Positions 7,595-16,153 are shown, counted from the stretch's first letter. The stretch: DNA of 34,812 nt from Actinomycetes bacterium (GCA_025464025.1 JAODBP010000281.1:1-34812), one strand, 5' to 3'. Made by a program: numbers and translations. Notes: generated from the sequence alone by a model not told the origin.

Positions 7595-9594
7595 CCCCTT
7601 CGCTCGTCGAGGTCCTCGCCGGGGGTCCGATGACCACGGTGCAGGACCTGCCCGGCCGGGTGGGCTACTGGCACGTCGGCGTGCCGCCCAACGGGCCGAT
7701 GGACGACCTGTCGCACCGACTCGTCAACCGCGTGCTCGGCAACGCGCCCGGTGCCGCCGCCCTCGAGCTGACCGGCGCCGGGCCGACGCTGCGGTTCAAC
7801 GTCGACGCCACCGTCGCCCTCGGCGGGGCGCCGATGCCGATGCGGGTCGACGGCCGGGAGGTGGCCGCCTGGACGCCCGTCGAGGTGGCGGCGGGCAGCG
7901 TCGTCACCGTCGGCACCACCACCGGGCCCGGCCTCCGGGCCACGCTCGGCGTCCGCGGCGGCTTCGACGAGCCGGCGTTCCTCGGCAGCCGTTCGACGTT
8001 CACCCTCGGCGTGTTCGGTGGCCACCAAGGCCGACACCTGGCCGAGGGCGACGTGCTCGTGGTCGGCGACGAGGTCGACGGGCCGGCCGGCCACCTGCCG
8101 CCCGGCATGGCGCCGGTGCTCGGCGACCGCTGGGAGCTCGGCGTGCTCGTCGGCCCCCACAACGCCCCCGAGTTCCTCACGCCCGACGGCCTGGCCGAGC
8201 TGGTGCGCACCACCTGGGAGGTGCACTTCAACTCGAGCCGCACCGGCGTTCGCCTCATCGGGCCGAAGCCACGGTGGGCCCGCCCCGACGGCGGCGACGC
8301 CGGGCTGCACCCGTCGAACATCCACGACACCGGCTACGCCATCGGCGCCGTCGACCTCACCGGCGACATGCCGATCATCCTTGGGCCCGACGGACCCAGC
8401 CTCGGTGGCTTCGTGTGCCCGCTGGTGGTGGCGGCGTCGGAGCGGTGGAAGCTGGGCCAGCTCCGCCCCGGCGACCAGGTGCGCTTCGTGCCAGTGTCGG
8501 CCGGTGCGGCCGCCGCCACCGACGAGCGCCGCCAGGCCTGGCTCGACCGGGCCACCGAACCGATCACCCCCCTCGCCCGTCCGGTGTGGAACTCGACGCC
8601 GGTCCCGACCGGCGGCCTGGCCGACGCCGTGCTGGCCCGCCGGGGCGACGCCACCTTCCGCCAGGCCGGCGATCGGTTCCTGCTGGTGGAGCTGGGCGAC
8701 ATGGCCCTCGACCTCGACCTGCGGCTGCGCATCCACGCCCTCGACGGGTGGGTGCGCGACAACCTGCGCGACGGGGTGGTCGACGCCACCGCCGGCGTGC
8801 GGTCGCTGCTCGTGCAGGTCGACGGGAAGCGGCTCACCGTGGCCGGCGCCCGCGACGCGTTGGAGCGGGCGCTCGAGGAGCTGACCGACGTGGTCGACCA
8901 GCCGTTCCCCTCGCGCATCGTCCACCTGCCGCTCTCGTGGGACGACCCCGCCACCCGGGAGGCCATCGAGCGGTACATGCACGGCGTGCGGGCCGACGCC
9001 CCGTGGTGCCCTTGGAACATCGAGTTCATCCGCCGCATCAACGGGCTCGACACCGTCGAGGACGTGCGCCACACCGTCTTCGACGCGTCCTACCTCGTGC
9101 TCGGGCTGGGCGACGTCTACCTCGGCGCCCCGGTGGCCACGCCGCTCGACCCCCGGCACCGGCTGGTCACCACCAAGTACAACCCGGCTCGCACGTGGAC
9201 GGCGGAGAACTCGGTCGGCATCGGCGGGTCGTACCTCTGCATCTATGGCATGGAAGGGCCGGGCGGCTACCAGTTCGTGGGCCGCACCGTGCAGGTCTGG
9301 AACAAGGACCTTCGGGGCCCGAACTTCACCGAGCCGTGGCTGCTGCGCACGTTCGACCAGCTCCGGTGGTTCCCGGTCGGGGCCGACGAGCTGCTCGACA
9401 TGCGCGAGGCCCAGGCTGCCGGCCACCTGCCGATCGCCATGGAGGAGTCCACGTTCCGGCTGGCCGACCACCATCGCTTCCTGGCCGAGGAGGCCACCTC
9501 CATCGCCGCCTTCCGTACCACCCAACAGGCCGCGTTCGAGGCCGAACGGGTGGCGTGGGCCGAGTCGGGCGAGCTCGAGAAGCAGGGGGCGTGA
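7591..9594 (+). CDS. Urea/guanidine carboxylase, carboxyltransferase domains only
   Basis: A 667-residue protein that matches only the carboxyltransferase part of urea/guanidine carboxylase. The AHS2 (KipA/PxpC-like) half spans about residues 5-300, opening TTVQDLPGRVGYWHVGVPP and including HPSNIHDTGYA. The AHS1 (KipI/PxpB-like) half spans about 350-570, with HALDGWVRD, PWCPWNIEFIRRINGL and GMEGPGGYQFVGRT. The last segments are carboxylase-specific, which argues against 5-oxoprolinase. Family enzymes are normally about 1,200 residues, with biotin carboxylase in front and a biotin carrier behind. Here both are absent, and the protein ends where the linker to the carrier would begin. The GTG start overlaps the previous stop (GTGA), and the stop overlaps the next start (TGATG). 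Carboxybiotin must come from another protein if the enzyme works this way. Confidence 0.88.
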   Translation: MTPSLVEVLAGGPMTTVQDLPGRVGYWHVGVPPNGPMDDLSHRLVNRVLGNAPGAAALELTGAGPTLRFNVDATVALGGAPMPMRVDGREVAAWTPVEVAAGSVVTVGTTTGPGLRATLGVRGGFDEPAFLGSRSTFTLGVFGGHQGRHLAEGDVLVVGDEVDGPAGHLPPGMAPVLGDRWELGVLVGPHNAPEFLTPDGLAELVRTTWEVHFNSSRTGVRLIGPKPRWARPDGGDAGLHPSNIHDTGYAIGAVDLTGDMPIILGPDGPSLGGFVCPLVVAASERWKLGQLRPGDQVRFVPVSAGAAAATDERRQAWLDRATEPITPLARPVWNSTPVPTGGLADAVLARRGDATFRQAGDRFLLVELGDMALDLDLRLRIHALDGWVRDNLRDGVVDATAGVRSLLVQVDGKRLTVAGARDALERALEELTDVVDQPFPSRIVHLPLSWDDPATREAIERYMHGVRADAPWCPWNIEFIRRINGLDTVEDVRHTVFDASYLVLGLGDVYLGAPVATPLDPRHRLVTTKYNPARTWTAENSVGIGGSYLCIYGMEGPGGYQFVGRTVQVWNKDLRGPNFTEPWLLRTFDQLRWFPVGADELLDMREAQAAGHLPIAMEESTFRLADHHRFLAEEATSIAAFRTTQQAAFEAERVAWAESGELEKQGA

Positions 9595-10793
9595 TGAACC
9601 CGAGGGAGGCGGTCGACGCCGCCTACGAGCGCATCGCCGCCGACGGGCGGGACGGCATCTGGCTCTCGCTCGTCGACCGGTCGGCGGCCCTGGCCGCGGC
9701 GGCGCGGGCCACCGGCCCGCTCGCCGGGCGGACGCTGGCGGTGAAGGGCAACATCGACCTGGCCGGGCTGCGGACCACGGCCGGGTGCCCCTCCTACGGG
9801 TCGGTGGCCGAGCGCAGCGCCACCGTCGTGCGGCGGCTCGAGGCGGCCGGCGCCATCGTCGTGGGGTCGACCAACCTCGACCAGTTCGCCACCGGCCTGG
9901 TCGGCACGCGCTCGCCCTACGGGGTGTGCCCCAACGCCTGGTGGCCCGAGCTGGTGTCGGGCGGGTCGAGCTCGGGCTCGGCCGTCGCCGTGGCCGCTGG
10001 GCTCGTCGACCTGGCCCTCGGCACCGACACGGCCGGCTCGGGCCGGGTGCCCGCCGCTGCCAACGGCATCGTCGGCCTGAAGCCGACCCGCGGCCGGCTC
10101 AGCACCGCCGGCGTGGTGCCAGCCTGCGCGTCGCTCGACTGCGTCTCGGTGTTCGCCCGCTCGGTCGACGAGGCCGCCCTCGCCGCCGACGTGGCGACCG
10201 CCTTCGACCACGCCGACCCGTGGAGCCGACGGGCCGACCCGTCGCCCGTCGTCACCCAGCCCCGCATCGGTCGGACACCCGGGCTCGACGTGCCCGGGCT
10301 CGATGTCGACCTCGAGCCGTTCCTCGCCGCGGGTGCCCTGCTCTACGAGGGGGCCTTCGTGGCCGAGCGGTACGCCGCCGTCGGCGAGTTCGTGGCATCG
10401 GGCGCCGAGGGGCTCGACCCGGTCGTGGCGTCGATCATCCTCGCCGCCCGCGACCTGCCGGCCTGGCAGCTGGCCCGCGACCACACCGAGCTGGAGCGCC
10501 TGCGCCGGCTCACCGAACCGGTGTGGGCCGACATCGACGTGCTCGTGGTGCCGTCGGTCCCCCGCATCCCGACGGTGGCCGAGGTGCTCGCCGACCCGAT
10601 CGGCGCCAACTCGGCGCTGGGCACCTACACGAACTTCGTGAACCTGCTCGACCTGTGCGCCCTCACGATCCCCGTCGGCCCGCCCACGCCCGAGGCGCCC
10701 CCACCCAGCGTCACCCTCATCGCCCCGGCCTGGTCCGACCAGCTCCTCGTCGAGGTCGCCCGCGACCTCTGTGCCGTCCCGACGACCGCATAG
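9594..10793 (+). CDS. atzF: Allophanate hydrolase, amidase domain only
   Basis: A 399-residue amidase-signature enzyme that should hydrolyse allophanate to ammonia and CO2, the last step of the pathway. The catalytic triad is intact: Lys51 in AVKGNIDLAG, Ser125 in GGSSSGSA and nucleophile Ser149 in GTDTAGSGR. The substrate-site region LYEGAFVAERYAAV is also typical of allophanate hydrolases rather than general amidases. Full-length AtzF is about 600 residues. Here the C-terminal domain is missing, and a segment before DLEPFLAAGALLYEG looks about 30 residues short. It is the last gene of the operon; its ATG overlaps the carboxylase stop by one base. Confidence 0.88.
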   Translation: MNPREAVDAAYERIAADGRDGIWLSLVDRSAALAAAARATGPLAGRTLAVKGNIDLAGLRTTAGCPSYGSVAERSATVVRRLEAAGAIVVGSTNLDQFATGLVGTRSPYGVCPNAWWPELVSGGSSSGSAVAVAAGLVDLALGTDTAGSGRVPAAANGIVGLKPTRGRLSTAGVVPACASLDCVSVFARSVDEAALAADVATAFDHADPWSRRADPSPVVTQPRIGRTPGLDVPGLDVDLEPFLAAGALLYEGAFVAERYAAVGEFVASGAEGLDPVVASIILAARDLPAWQLARDHTELERLRRLTEPVWADIDVLVVPSVPRIPTVAEVLADPIGANSALGTYTNFVNLLDLCALTIPVGPPTPEAPPPSVTLIAPAWSDQLLVEVARDLCAVPTTA

Positions 10794-10814
10794 GTGGCCC
10801 CGGCGGCAGAAAGG

Positions 10815-11195
10815 TCAGAGCACGATCAGCTCGAGCGCCGGGTCGAGGCGGGCGAGGTCGTCCCGGTCCGACGTCACCACGGCCTGATCCGCCCGTCGGG
10901 CGCAGATGACCACGTGAGCGTCGACCACGTCAGCGGTGCCGCTCGCCGCCAGCAACCGGCCGACGTTCGTGGCATCGACACGGTCGAGCGGCACCACGTC
11001 GGTGGTCGGCTGGCGCACCAGCCGGGCAAGCCCGACCTGCCGGGCTGGGTCCCGGATGGCCTGGGCCAGCGCCGAGGCCGGGACGGTGATCCTGGCGCTT
11101 CGCTGCGCGGCTCGGGCCAGCAGCACGACGACGCGACGGTCACCGCGGTCGAGGGCGATGAGGGCGCCGGCGTCGAGCGTGGTGCCGACGGTCAT
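10815..11195 (-). CDS. VapC-like PIN-domain toxin
   Basis: A 126-residue PIN-domain protein, a probable RNA-cleaving toxin. Acidic metal-site residues are Asp8 (TLDAGALIALDRGD), Asp92 (ADVVDAHVV) and Asp110 (VVTSDRDDL). The position often held by Glu reads ALAQ here (Gln45), a variant I believe also occurs in related actinobacterial PIN proteins. The ATG at 11195 overlaps the antitoxin stop by four bases (ATGA), which fixes the start and couples translation. Toxin downstream of antitoxin on one transcript is the usual VapBC layout. It lies just beyond the end of the catabolic operon on the opposite strand. Confidence 0.85.
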   Translation of the reverse strand: MTVGTTLDAGALIALDRGDRRVVVLLARAAQRSARITVPASALAQAIRDPARQVGLARLVRQPTTDVVPLDRVDATNVGRLLAASGTADVVDAHVVICARRADQAVVTSDRDDLARLDPALELIVL

Positions 11196-11452
11196 GCTGC
11201 CCGTCCCTTCCGTGACTTCGGGATGCCGAGCACCTCGTCGGCCCACGCCTGCTCGTCCGCCGTGAGCGCGCCGCCAGTCGACTCCAGCGCTTCGGCCAGG
11301 AGCGCACCCCAACCGGCGACGTCATCGAGGGCGACACCGACGGCGTGCTGCACGAAGCCGGAGACGCTCGCTGCCTTCCCGGCCCCGACCAGGGCTCGCA
11401 CCCGGTCGAGGTCCGCCTCGTCGAGGGTGATCGTGACCTTCTTCGACGCCAT
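11192..11452 (-). CDS. VapB-like antitoxin (ribbon-helix-helix)
   Basis: An 86-residue protein whose first 45 residues, MASKKVTITLDEADLDRVRA and following, look like a ribbon-helix-helix DNA-binding domain. The acidic C-terminal half (ALTADEQAWADEVLG) is a typical toxin-neutralising tail. An in-frame ATG four codons upstream (11464) is an alternative start; the chosen one begins at the conserved MASKK. It should bind and inhibit the PIN protein encoded next and repress the pair's promoter in the short divergent region at 11465-11526. Confidence 0.8.
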   Translation of the reverse strand: MASKKVTITLDEADLDRVRALVGAGKAASVSGFVQHAVGVALDDVAGWGALLAEALESTGGALTADEQAWADEVLGIPKSRKGRAA

Positions 11453-11526
11453 ACCGATCACCATACCGGCGGAGCGCGACCGCGAACAGGTGAAAGGATC
11501 GAGCCGGTCGCCGGTCTAGGAGGGGC

Positions 11527-11868
11527 GTGACGGCTGCCGCCAACGAGCGCACCGGGGTGCCGAACCCCTCGGCGGACGTGCTCGCCGTCGAGCTCACCCG
11601 CGTCCGACGGGCGCTCACCGCCCGCTTCGGCACGGAGGTCGGCCAGGAGGCGGCCGCTGATGTCGCGGCCTGGGCCTGGCAGCACCTCGACGAGGTCGTG
11701 GCGGCCCGCAACCCGGGCGGGCTCCTCTACCGCGTCGGCCAATCGAAGGCCCGAGCCCACCGGCGCTGGGCAAGCCGGCGCAGCCGCTTCGACGGCACCC
11801 CGATCCCCGGTGGCTCGGACGGCCTCACCGTGGAGGAGAGCTACCGGGGCGCCCTCGGCTGCGACTGA
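11527..11868 (+). CDS. Small protein resembling sigma-factor region 2
   Basis: A 113-residue protein starting at GTG 11527, just after AGGAGGGG. The stretch AAADVAAWAWQHLDEVVAARNPGGLLYRVGQ, followed by a basic patch KARAHRRW, resembles region 2 of ECF-like sigma factors. The DNA-binding region 4 that should follow is missing: the frame ends after a Gly-rich tail with no helix-turn-helix. It stops two bases before the stop of the convergent ABC ATPase gene. It may be a truncated sigma factor or a stand-alone core-binding protein. The family match is by eye and uncertain. Confidence 0.5.
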   Translation: MTAAANERTGVPNPSADVLAVELTRVRRALTARFGTEVGQEAAADVAAWAWQHLDEVVAARNPGGLLYRVGQSKARAHRRWASRRSRFDGTPIPGGSDGLTVEESYRGALGCD

Positions 11869-11869
11869 C

Positions 11870-12634
11870 CTACTCGTCGTCCTCGACGCCGCCGAGGTCG
11901 CGCTGGTGGACGAGGGAGAGGAAGCGCTGGGTGCGCTCGTGGGTGGGGTGGTCGAGCACCTGCTCGGGCGGGCCCTGCTCGACGACGGCGCCGGCGTCCA
12001 TGAACACGACCCGGTCGGCCACCCGGCGGGCGAAGCCCATCTCGTGGGTGACGACGAGCATCGTCATGCCGGCGGTGGCGAGGTCGCGCATCACCTTGAG
12101 CACCTCGCCGACCAGCTCGGGGTCGAGCGCCGACGTGGCCTCGTCGAACAGCATCATGTCGGGGTCCATGCACAGGGCCCGGGCGATCGCCACCCGCTGC
12201 TGCTGGCCGCCGGAGAGGGTGGCCGGGTAGGCCCGTTCCTTCTCGGTGAGCCCGACCCGCTCGAGCATCCGGCGGGCCACGCCGATCGACTCCTCCTTGG
12301 AGCGCTTCAGCACCCGCCGCTGGGCGATCGTGAGGTTGCCGAGGACGTCGAGGTGCGGGAACAGGTTGAACTGCTGGAACACCATGCCGATGCGGCGGCG
12401 GACGTCGTCGACCTCGCAGTCGGGATCGGTGATCTCGATGCCCTCGATGAGGATGCGCCCCTCCGTCGGCTGCTCGAGCAGGTTCACGCACCGCAGCAGC
12501 GTCGACTTGCCCGAGCCCGACGGACCGATGACGCACACGACCTCGCCGAGCTCGACGGTCAGGTCGATGCCGGTGAGCACCTCGTTCGTGCCGAACGACT
12601 TGCGGAGCCCCTGGAGCTCGATCGCCGCGCTCAC
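11870..12634 (-). CDS. Polar amino acid ABC transporter ATP-binding protein (GlnQ/HisP type)
   Basis: A 254-residue ATPase with intact motifs: Walker A GPSGSGKS (37-44), Q-loop Gln87 in [10 protein letters not shown], signature LSGGQQQR (140-147), Walker [12 protein letters not shown] with Glu165, and His197 in [27 protein letters not shown] and THEMGFAR are hallmarks of polar amino-acid importers. The GTG start at 12634 overlaps the permease stop by four bases. It is the last gene of a three-gene operon (binding protein, permease, ATPase). It ends against the convergent sigma-like gene with almost no gap. Confidence 0.93.
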   Translation of the reverse strand: MSAAIELQGLRKSFGTNEVLTGIDLTVELGEVVCVIGPSGSGKSTLLRCVNLLEQPTEGRILIEGIEITDPDCEVDDVRRRIGMVFQQFNLFPHLDVLGNLTIAQRRVLKRSKEESIGVARRMLERVGLTEKERAYPATLSGGQQQRVAIARALCMDPDMMLFDEATSALDPELVGEVLKVMRDLATAGMTMLVVTHEMGFARRVADRVVFMDAGAVVEQGPPEQVLDHPTHERTQRFLSLVHQRDLGGVEDDE

Positions 12635-13425
12635 CGGCGAGACCTCGCGCCGCGCTTCTCGAGCAGACCCGAGAGCCGGGTCAGCGGCAGGCTGATGCAC
12701 AGGTAGAGGAGGGCGATGACGGTGATCGGCGTGCCGTTGAACGTGCGGCCGACCGCGTCGCGCCCGTACTTGGTGAGCTCGATCGTGTCGGCCGTCGTGC
12801 CGAGGACGAACACCAGCGAGGTGTCCTTCAGCAACAGCACCAGCTCGTTCGTCATGGGCGGGACGACGATGCGCAGCGCCTGGGGCAGCACGACCGAGAC
12901 CATCGTGCGGGTCGGCCCCATGCCGAGCGAGCGCGCCGCCTCCGACTGCCCCTTGGGCACGGCGAGGATGCCGGCCCGGATCACCTCGGCGATGTAGGCC
13001 CCGGCCACCACGGAGAGCCCGGTCACCCGAGCCCCCAGGTCGCCACCGGGCACGTGGGCGCCGAGGGCGATCGGGATCACGAAGCCGACGAGGATCAGCG
13101 TGACGATGGCGGGGATGCCACGGAAGATCTCGACGTAGACCGTGCCGATCCACCGGTAGGCCCGGAACGGGGAGAGCCGGAGCAGGGCGATGACGAGGCC
13201 GATCGCCGCGCCGACCAGGAACGACAGCGCGGTCAGCTCGATCGTGTTCTTCACCGCGACCGTGATGATCCTCGGGAAGAGGTCGCCGGCGACCTTGGGG
13301 TCGAAGAACTTGTCCTGGAGCCGACCCCAGTCGGCCCTGGCGGCGACGTACGCCGCCAGGCCGACCGGGAACACGACGGCGAAGGCCTTGCCGGCCTGCT
13401 GTCGTTGACGTCGGGTCAGGGGCAC
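12631..13425 (-). CDS. Amino acid ABC transporter permease (HisM/GlnP type)
   Basis: A 264-residue membrane protein. A short basic N-terminus and one early membrane segment are followed by [18 protein letters not shown], the usual opening of the HisM/GlnP permease domain. The coupling segment [24 protein letters not shown] is clear (about residues 163-186). It starts three bases after the binding-protein stop and overlaps the ATPase start, so the operon is tightly coupled. It forms the import channel, probably as a homodimer because only one permease is encoded. Confidence 0.92.
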   Translation of the reverse strand: MPLTRRQRQQAGKAFAVVFPVGLAAYVAARADWGRLQDKFFDPKVAGDLFPRIITVAVKNTIELTALSFLVGAAIGLVIALLRLSPFRAYRWIGTVYVEIFRGIPAIVTLILVGFVIPIALGAHVPGGDLGARVTGLSVVAGAYIAEVIRAGILAVPKGQSEAARSLGMGPTRTMVSVVLPQALRIVVPPMTNELVLLLKDTSLVFVLGTTADTIELTKYGRDAVGRTFNGTPITVIALLYLCISLPLTRLSGLLEKRGARSRR

Positions 13426-13428
13426 GTC

Positions 13429-14265
13429 CTAGACCGAGAAGTACTTCTTGTAGATGGTGTCGAACGTGCCGTCGTCCTTGAGTGCGGTGAGGCCGTCGTT
13501 CACGAACTTCAGCATGCCGGCGTCGCCCTTCTCGACGGCGAAGCCGTACTGCTCGCCGGTCTTGTAGGTCTCGACGACCTTGACCGAGTCGTCCTTGGTC
13601 GCCCGGTAGGCGTTCACCGGGAGGTCCTGGAGGATGGCGTCGATCTGGCCCGCCTCGATGGCGGTGAACAGGCCGTCGCTGTCCTCGAAGGACTTGATCG
13701 TGGCGCCCGTGGCGTGCTCCTTGGCGTAGGTCTCGCCGGTGGTCGACGACTGCACGCCGATCGTCTTGCCCTTCAGCGAGGCCAGGTCCTTCAGCTCGGC
13801 CGCCTTGTCGGACTTCACGAGGAGCGACTGGTCGGCATCGAAGTACGGCGCCGAGAAGTCGATCTGCCCCTTGCGCTCGTCGGTGATCGTGAGCGCCGAC
13901 CCCACCACGTCGCAGTCGCCGGCGGCCAGCGAGCCGAGGATGCCCTCGAACGGCAGGTCCTTCACCGACAGCTTCAGGCCGGCCTTGTCGCCGATGGCCC
14001 GGAGCAGGTCCATGTCGTAGCCGGTGTCCTTCTGCGAGTCGTCCTTGAACTCGAACGGCTCGTACGGCGTGTCGGAGCACACGGTGAGCGTGCCGTCCGA
14101 GACCAGACCCGACGGCGCGGCCAGGGCGCCGCTGTCGGCCGCCGTGGTGGTGGTGGTGTCGCCCGAGGAGGTGTCGGTCTTGTCGTCGCTGCCGCAGCCG
14201 ACGAGGAGCAGGGCGGGTACGAGCACGAGCGCGGCCAGCGCGGTGCGGTGTGGGGTGCGGGCCAT
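13429..14265 (-). CDS. Amino acid-binding lipoprotein of ABC transporter (SBP family 3)
   Basis: A 278-residue extracellular binding lipoprotein. The signal peptide ends in lipobox LLVGC (Cys24), followed by a Ser/Thr/Asp linker. The mature part has [18 protein letters not shown], the typical first strand of family 3 binding proteins, then [33 protein letters not shown] and the hinge region [15 protein letters not shown]-terminal [13 protein letters not shown] matches the family ending. It is the first gene of the operon; the ligand is a polar amino acid by family. The 139-base upstream region is shared with the divergent CocE-type hydrolase and holds a long-spaced inverted repeat. Confidence 0.92.
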   Translation of the reverse strand: MARTPHRTALAALVLVPALLLVGCGSDDKTDTSSGDTTTTTAADSGALAAPSGLVSDGTLTVCSDTPYEPFEFKDDSQKDTGYDMDLLRAIGDKAGLKLSVKDLPFEGILGSLAAGDCDVVGSALTITDERKGQIDFSAPYFDADQSLLVKSDKAAELKDLASLKGKTIGVQSSTTGETYAKEHATGATIKSFEDSDGLFTAIEAGQIDAILQDLPVNAYRATKDDSVKVVETYKTGEQYGFAVEKGDAGMLKFVNDGLTALKDDGTFDTIYKKYFSV

Positions 14266-14313
14266 CGGTGTCTCCCTCGAAGGTCGGTTCGGTCGGACGG
14301 CAGGCTAGAGCGG

Positions 14314-14363
14314 GTTACCGGCCAGTAGCTCGATTCGTGCGTGCAAGTTCACGTTCCGGTAAC
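14314..14363. promoter_or_regulatory. Inverted repeat in a divergent promoter region
   Basis: GTTACCGG (14314-14321) and CCGGTAAC (14356-14363) are perfect complements 34 bases apart. They lie between the leftward amino-acid importer and the rightward secreted hydrolase. The right copy sits in CGTTCCGGTAACG, itself nearly palindromic, so these may be two half-sites for a looping or tandem-binding regulator. Confidence 0.35.
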
Positions 14364-14404
14364 GGCCACAAGGGATCGGCCCGCCTGATGGCCAACTGAC
14401 AGGG

Positions 14405-16153
14405 GTGAAGAAGTGGGTGGTGGGGACCGTCGCGCTCGTCCTGTCCGGCCTGGCGCCGGTGGCCAGGGCGGCCGCCCCGCCGCCGGCGACCTGCGCGCCG
14501 TACGCCCCGAAGACGGTGGCGAGCGGCGAGGTCGCCCAGACCGACGTGTCGATCCCGATGTCGGACGGCGTGGTGCTGAAGGCCGACGTCCACCTGCCGG
14601 CCGGCCTGAAGGGCCGGTTCCCCACGTCGCTCACCGTCACCGGCTACGGCAAGGGCGGACCGATCTCGACCCAGGCCGCCGGCGGCGACCTCGTCACCCA
14701 CGGCTACGCCAGCGTCATCGTCGACGATCGGGGCACCGGCGCCTCCGAGGGGTCGTGGGACTCGTGGGGCGAGCGCACCCGGGCCGACTACCGCGAGGTC
14801 CTCGACTGGATCGCACGCCAGCCGTGGAGCGACGGCCGGGTCGGCGTGACCGGCACGTCGTACATGGCGATCAGCGCGCTGTTCGCCGCCGCCACCGGCC
14901 ACCCGGCGGTGAAGGGTGTGTTCGCCGTGGTGCCGATGGCCGACGGCTACCGCGACATCGTCTTCGGCGGCGGCCAGCTCAACACCGCGTTCATCCCGCT
15001 CTGGATGGGCCTGGTGACCGGGCTCGGCTTCACCGGCGGGTCGCCCCAGTCGGCGCGCGACCACGTGCTCGGCGCCGCCCAGTTCCAGGTGCCGACGATC
15101 GCGGCGTCGGCCACGGGCGGTGAACCGGCCTTCGACGGGCCGTTCTGGCGCGAGCGCTCGCCCATCGAGGCGGTCGACCACATCAAGGTGCCGACGTTCA
15201 TCGTCGGGGGCCTCGACGACATCTTCCAGCGCGGTGAGCCGCTCCTCTACGAGAAGCTGGCCAAGCGGGTCGACTCCCGCCTGCTGATCGGGCCGTGGAC
15301 CCACATCGCGGCAGGCACCGGCCTGCCCCGCGACGGCGTCCCCTCGGTCGACGCGCTGCGGCTCCAGTGGTTCGACCAGCACGTCCGCGGCCTCGACGCC
15401 CACACGTCGTGCATCCCGAAGGTCACCCAGTTCGTCCGCGGCGTCGACCGCTACCAGTCGTCGACGACGTGGCCGGTGCCCGGGCTCCGCGCCCAGCGCA
15501 CCTACCTCCGCGCCGACGGCACGCTCACCGCGACCAAGGGCGCGGCGGCCGAAGGTGGGCGCCAGTACGTGCAGGCGCCGGTGACCGGCCCGTGCACCCG
15601 CTCGACGGCCCAGTGGCTCATCGGCGCCATCGACCAGTCGCCGTGCGCCACCGACAACCGCCTCGGCGAGGCCGGCAGCCTCACCTACGACAGCGCTCCG
15701 GTGAAGGCAGCCACCACGATCAACGGCCCGATCCAGGCCGACCTCTGGGTCTCGACGACCGGGTCGGACGCCAGCGTGTCGGTGGCCGTGAGCGACGTGG
15801 CGCCCGACGGCACCTCACGCGGCCTCACCAACGGGCTGCTGCTGGCCTCCCGGCGGGCGGTCGACGCCTCGAAGGCCCGCCTCCTCGGCGGCCAGTCGAT
15901 CCAGCCCTGGCACCCGTTCACGCGCGGCTCGCTCCTGCCGGTGAAGGCGGGCGAGCCGATGCTGCTCCCGATCGAGGTGTTCCCCACGTCGGCCACGCTG
16001 CTGCCGGGCCACCGGCTGCGGATCACGATCTCGCCCTACGACGTGCCCCACGCCCTCCCGCCGGCTCCGGCCCTGCTCAGCTCGCTCGGCGGCGTGGTCA
16101 CCGTGCTCTCCGACGCCGCCCACGCCAGCTCGGTCGTCTTCCCCCTTCGCTGA
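14405..16153 (+). CDS. Secreted CocE/NonD-family (S15) hydrolase
   Basis: A 582-residue exported hydrolase of the X-Pro dipeptidyl-peptidase/cocaine-esterase family. It starts at GTG 14405; the first ~24 residues are a signal peptide (VKKWVVGTVALVLSGLAPVA, then an ARAAA-type cleavage site). The substrate-entry strand VSIPMSDGVVLKADVHLP is typical. The catalytic set is visible: Ser152 in GTSYMAIS, Asp271 or Asp272 in VGGLDDIFQ and His300 in GPWTHIA. The C-terminal jelly-roll (X-Pro_C) domain runs from about 390 to the end, including LRITISPYDVPHALPP. It acts outside the cytoplasm on an unknown ester or peptide. Its last 56 bases overlap the end of cydB on the other strand. Confidence 0.88.
   Translation: MKKWVVGTVALVLSGLAPVARAAAPPPATCAPYAPKTVASGEVAQTDVSIPMSDGVVLKADVHLPAGLKGRFPTSLTVTGYGKGGPISTQAAGGDLVTHGYASVIVDDRGTGASEGSWDSWGERTRADYREVLDWIARQPWSDGRVGVTGTSYMAISALFAAATGHPAVKGVFAVVPMADGYRDIVFGGGQLNTAFIPLWMGLVTGLGFTGGSPQSARDHVLGAAQFQVPTIAASATGGEPAFDGPFWRERSPIEAVDHIKVPTFIVGGLDDIFQRGEPLLYEKLAKRVDSRLLIGPWTHIAAGTGLPRDGVPSVDALRLQWFDQHVRGLDAHTSCIPKVTQFVRGVDRYQSSTTWPVPGLRAQRTYLRADGTLTATKGAAAEGGRQYVQAPVTGPCTRSTAQWLIGAIDQSPCATDNRLGEAGSLTYDSAPVKAATTINGPIQADLWVSTTGSDASVSVAVSDVAPDGTSRGLTNGLLLASRRAVDASKARLLGGQSIQPWHPFTRGSLLPVKAGEPMLLPIEVFPTSATLLPGHRLRITISPYDVPHALPPAPALLSSLGGVVTVLSDAAHASSVVFPLR

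Noticed and set aside
7591..9594. 5-oxoprolinase PxpB-PxpC fusion
   Set aside because: AHS1 and AHS2 domains occur in both families. The carboxylase-specific segments (PWCPWNIEFIRRINGL, GMEGPGGYQFVGRT) and the operon partners favour the urea/guanidine carboxylase group. PxpA is also absent.
8274..10793. 839-codon plus-strand frame ending in allophanate hydrolase
   Set aside because: The first ~440 codons are an out-of-frame shadow of the carboxylase. The real gene starts at 9594.
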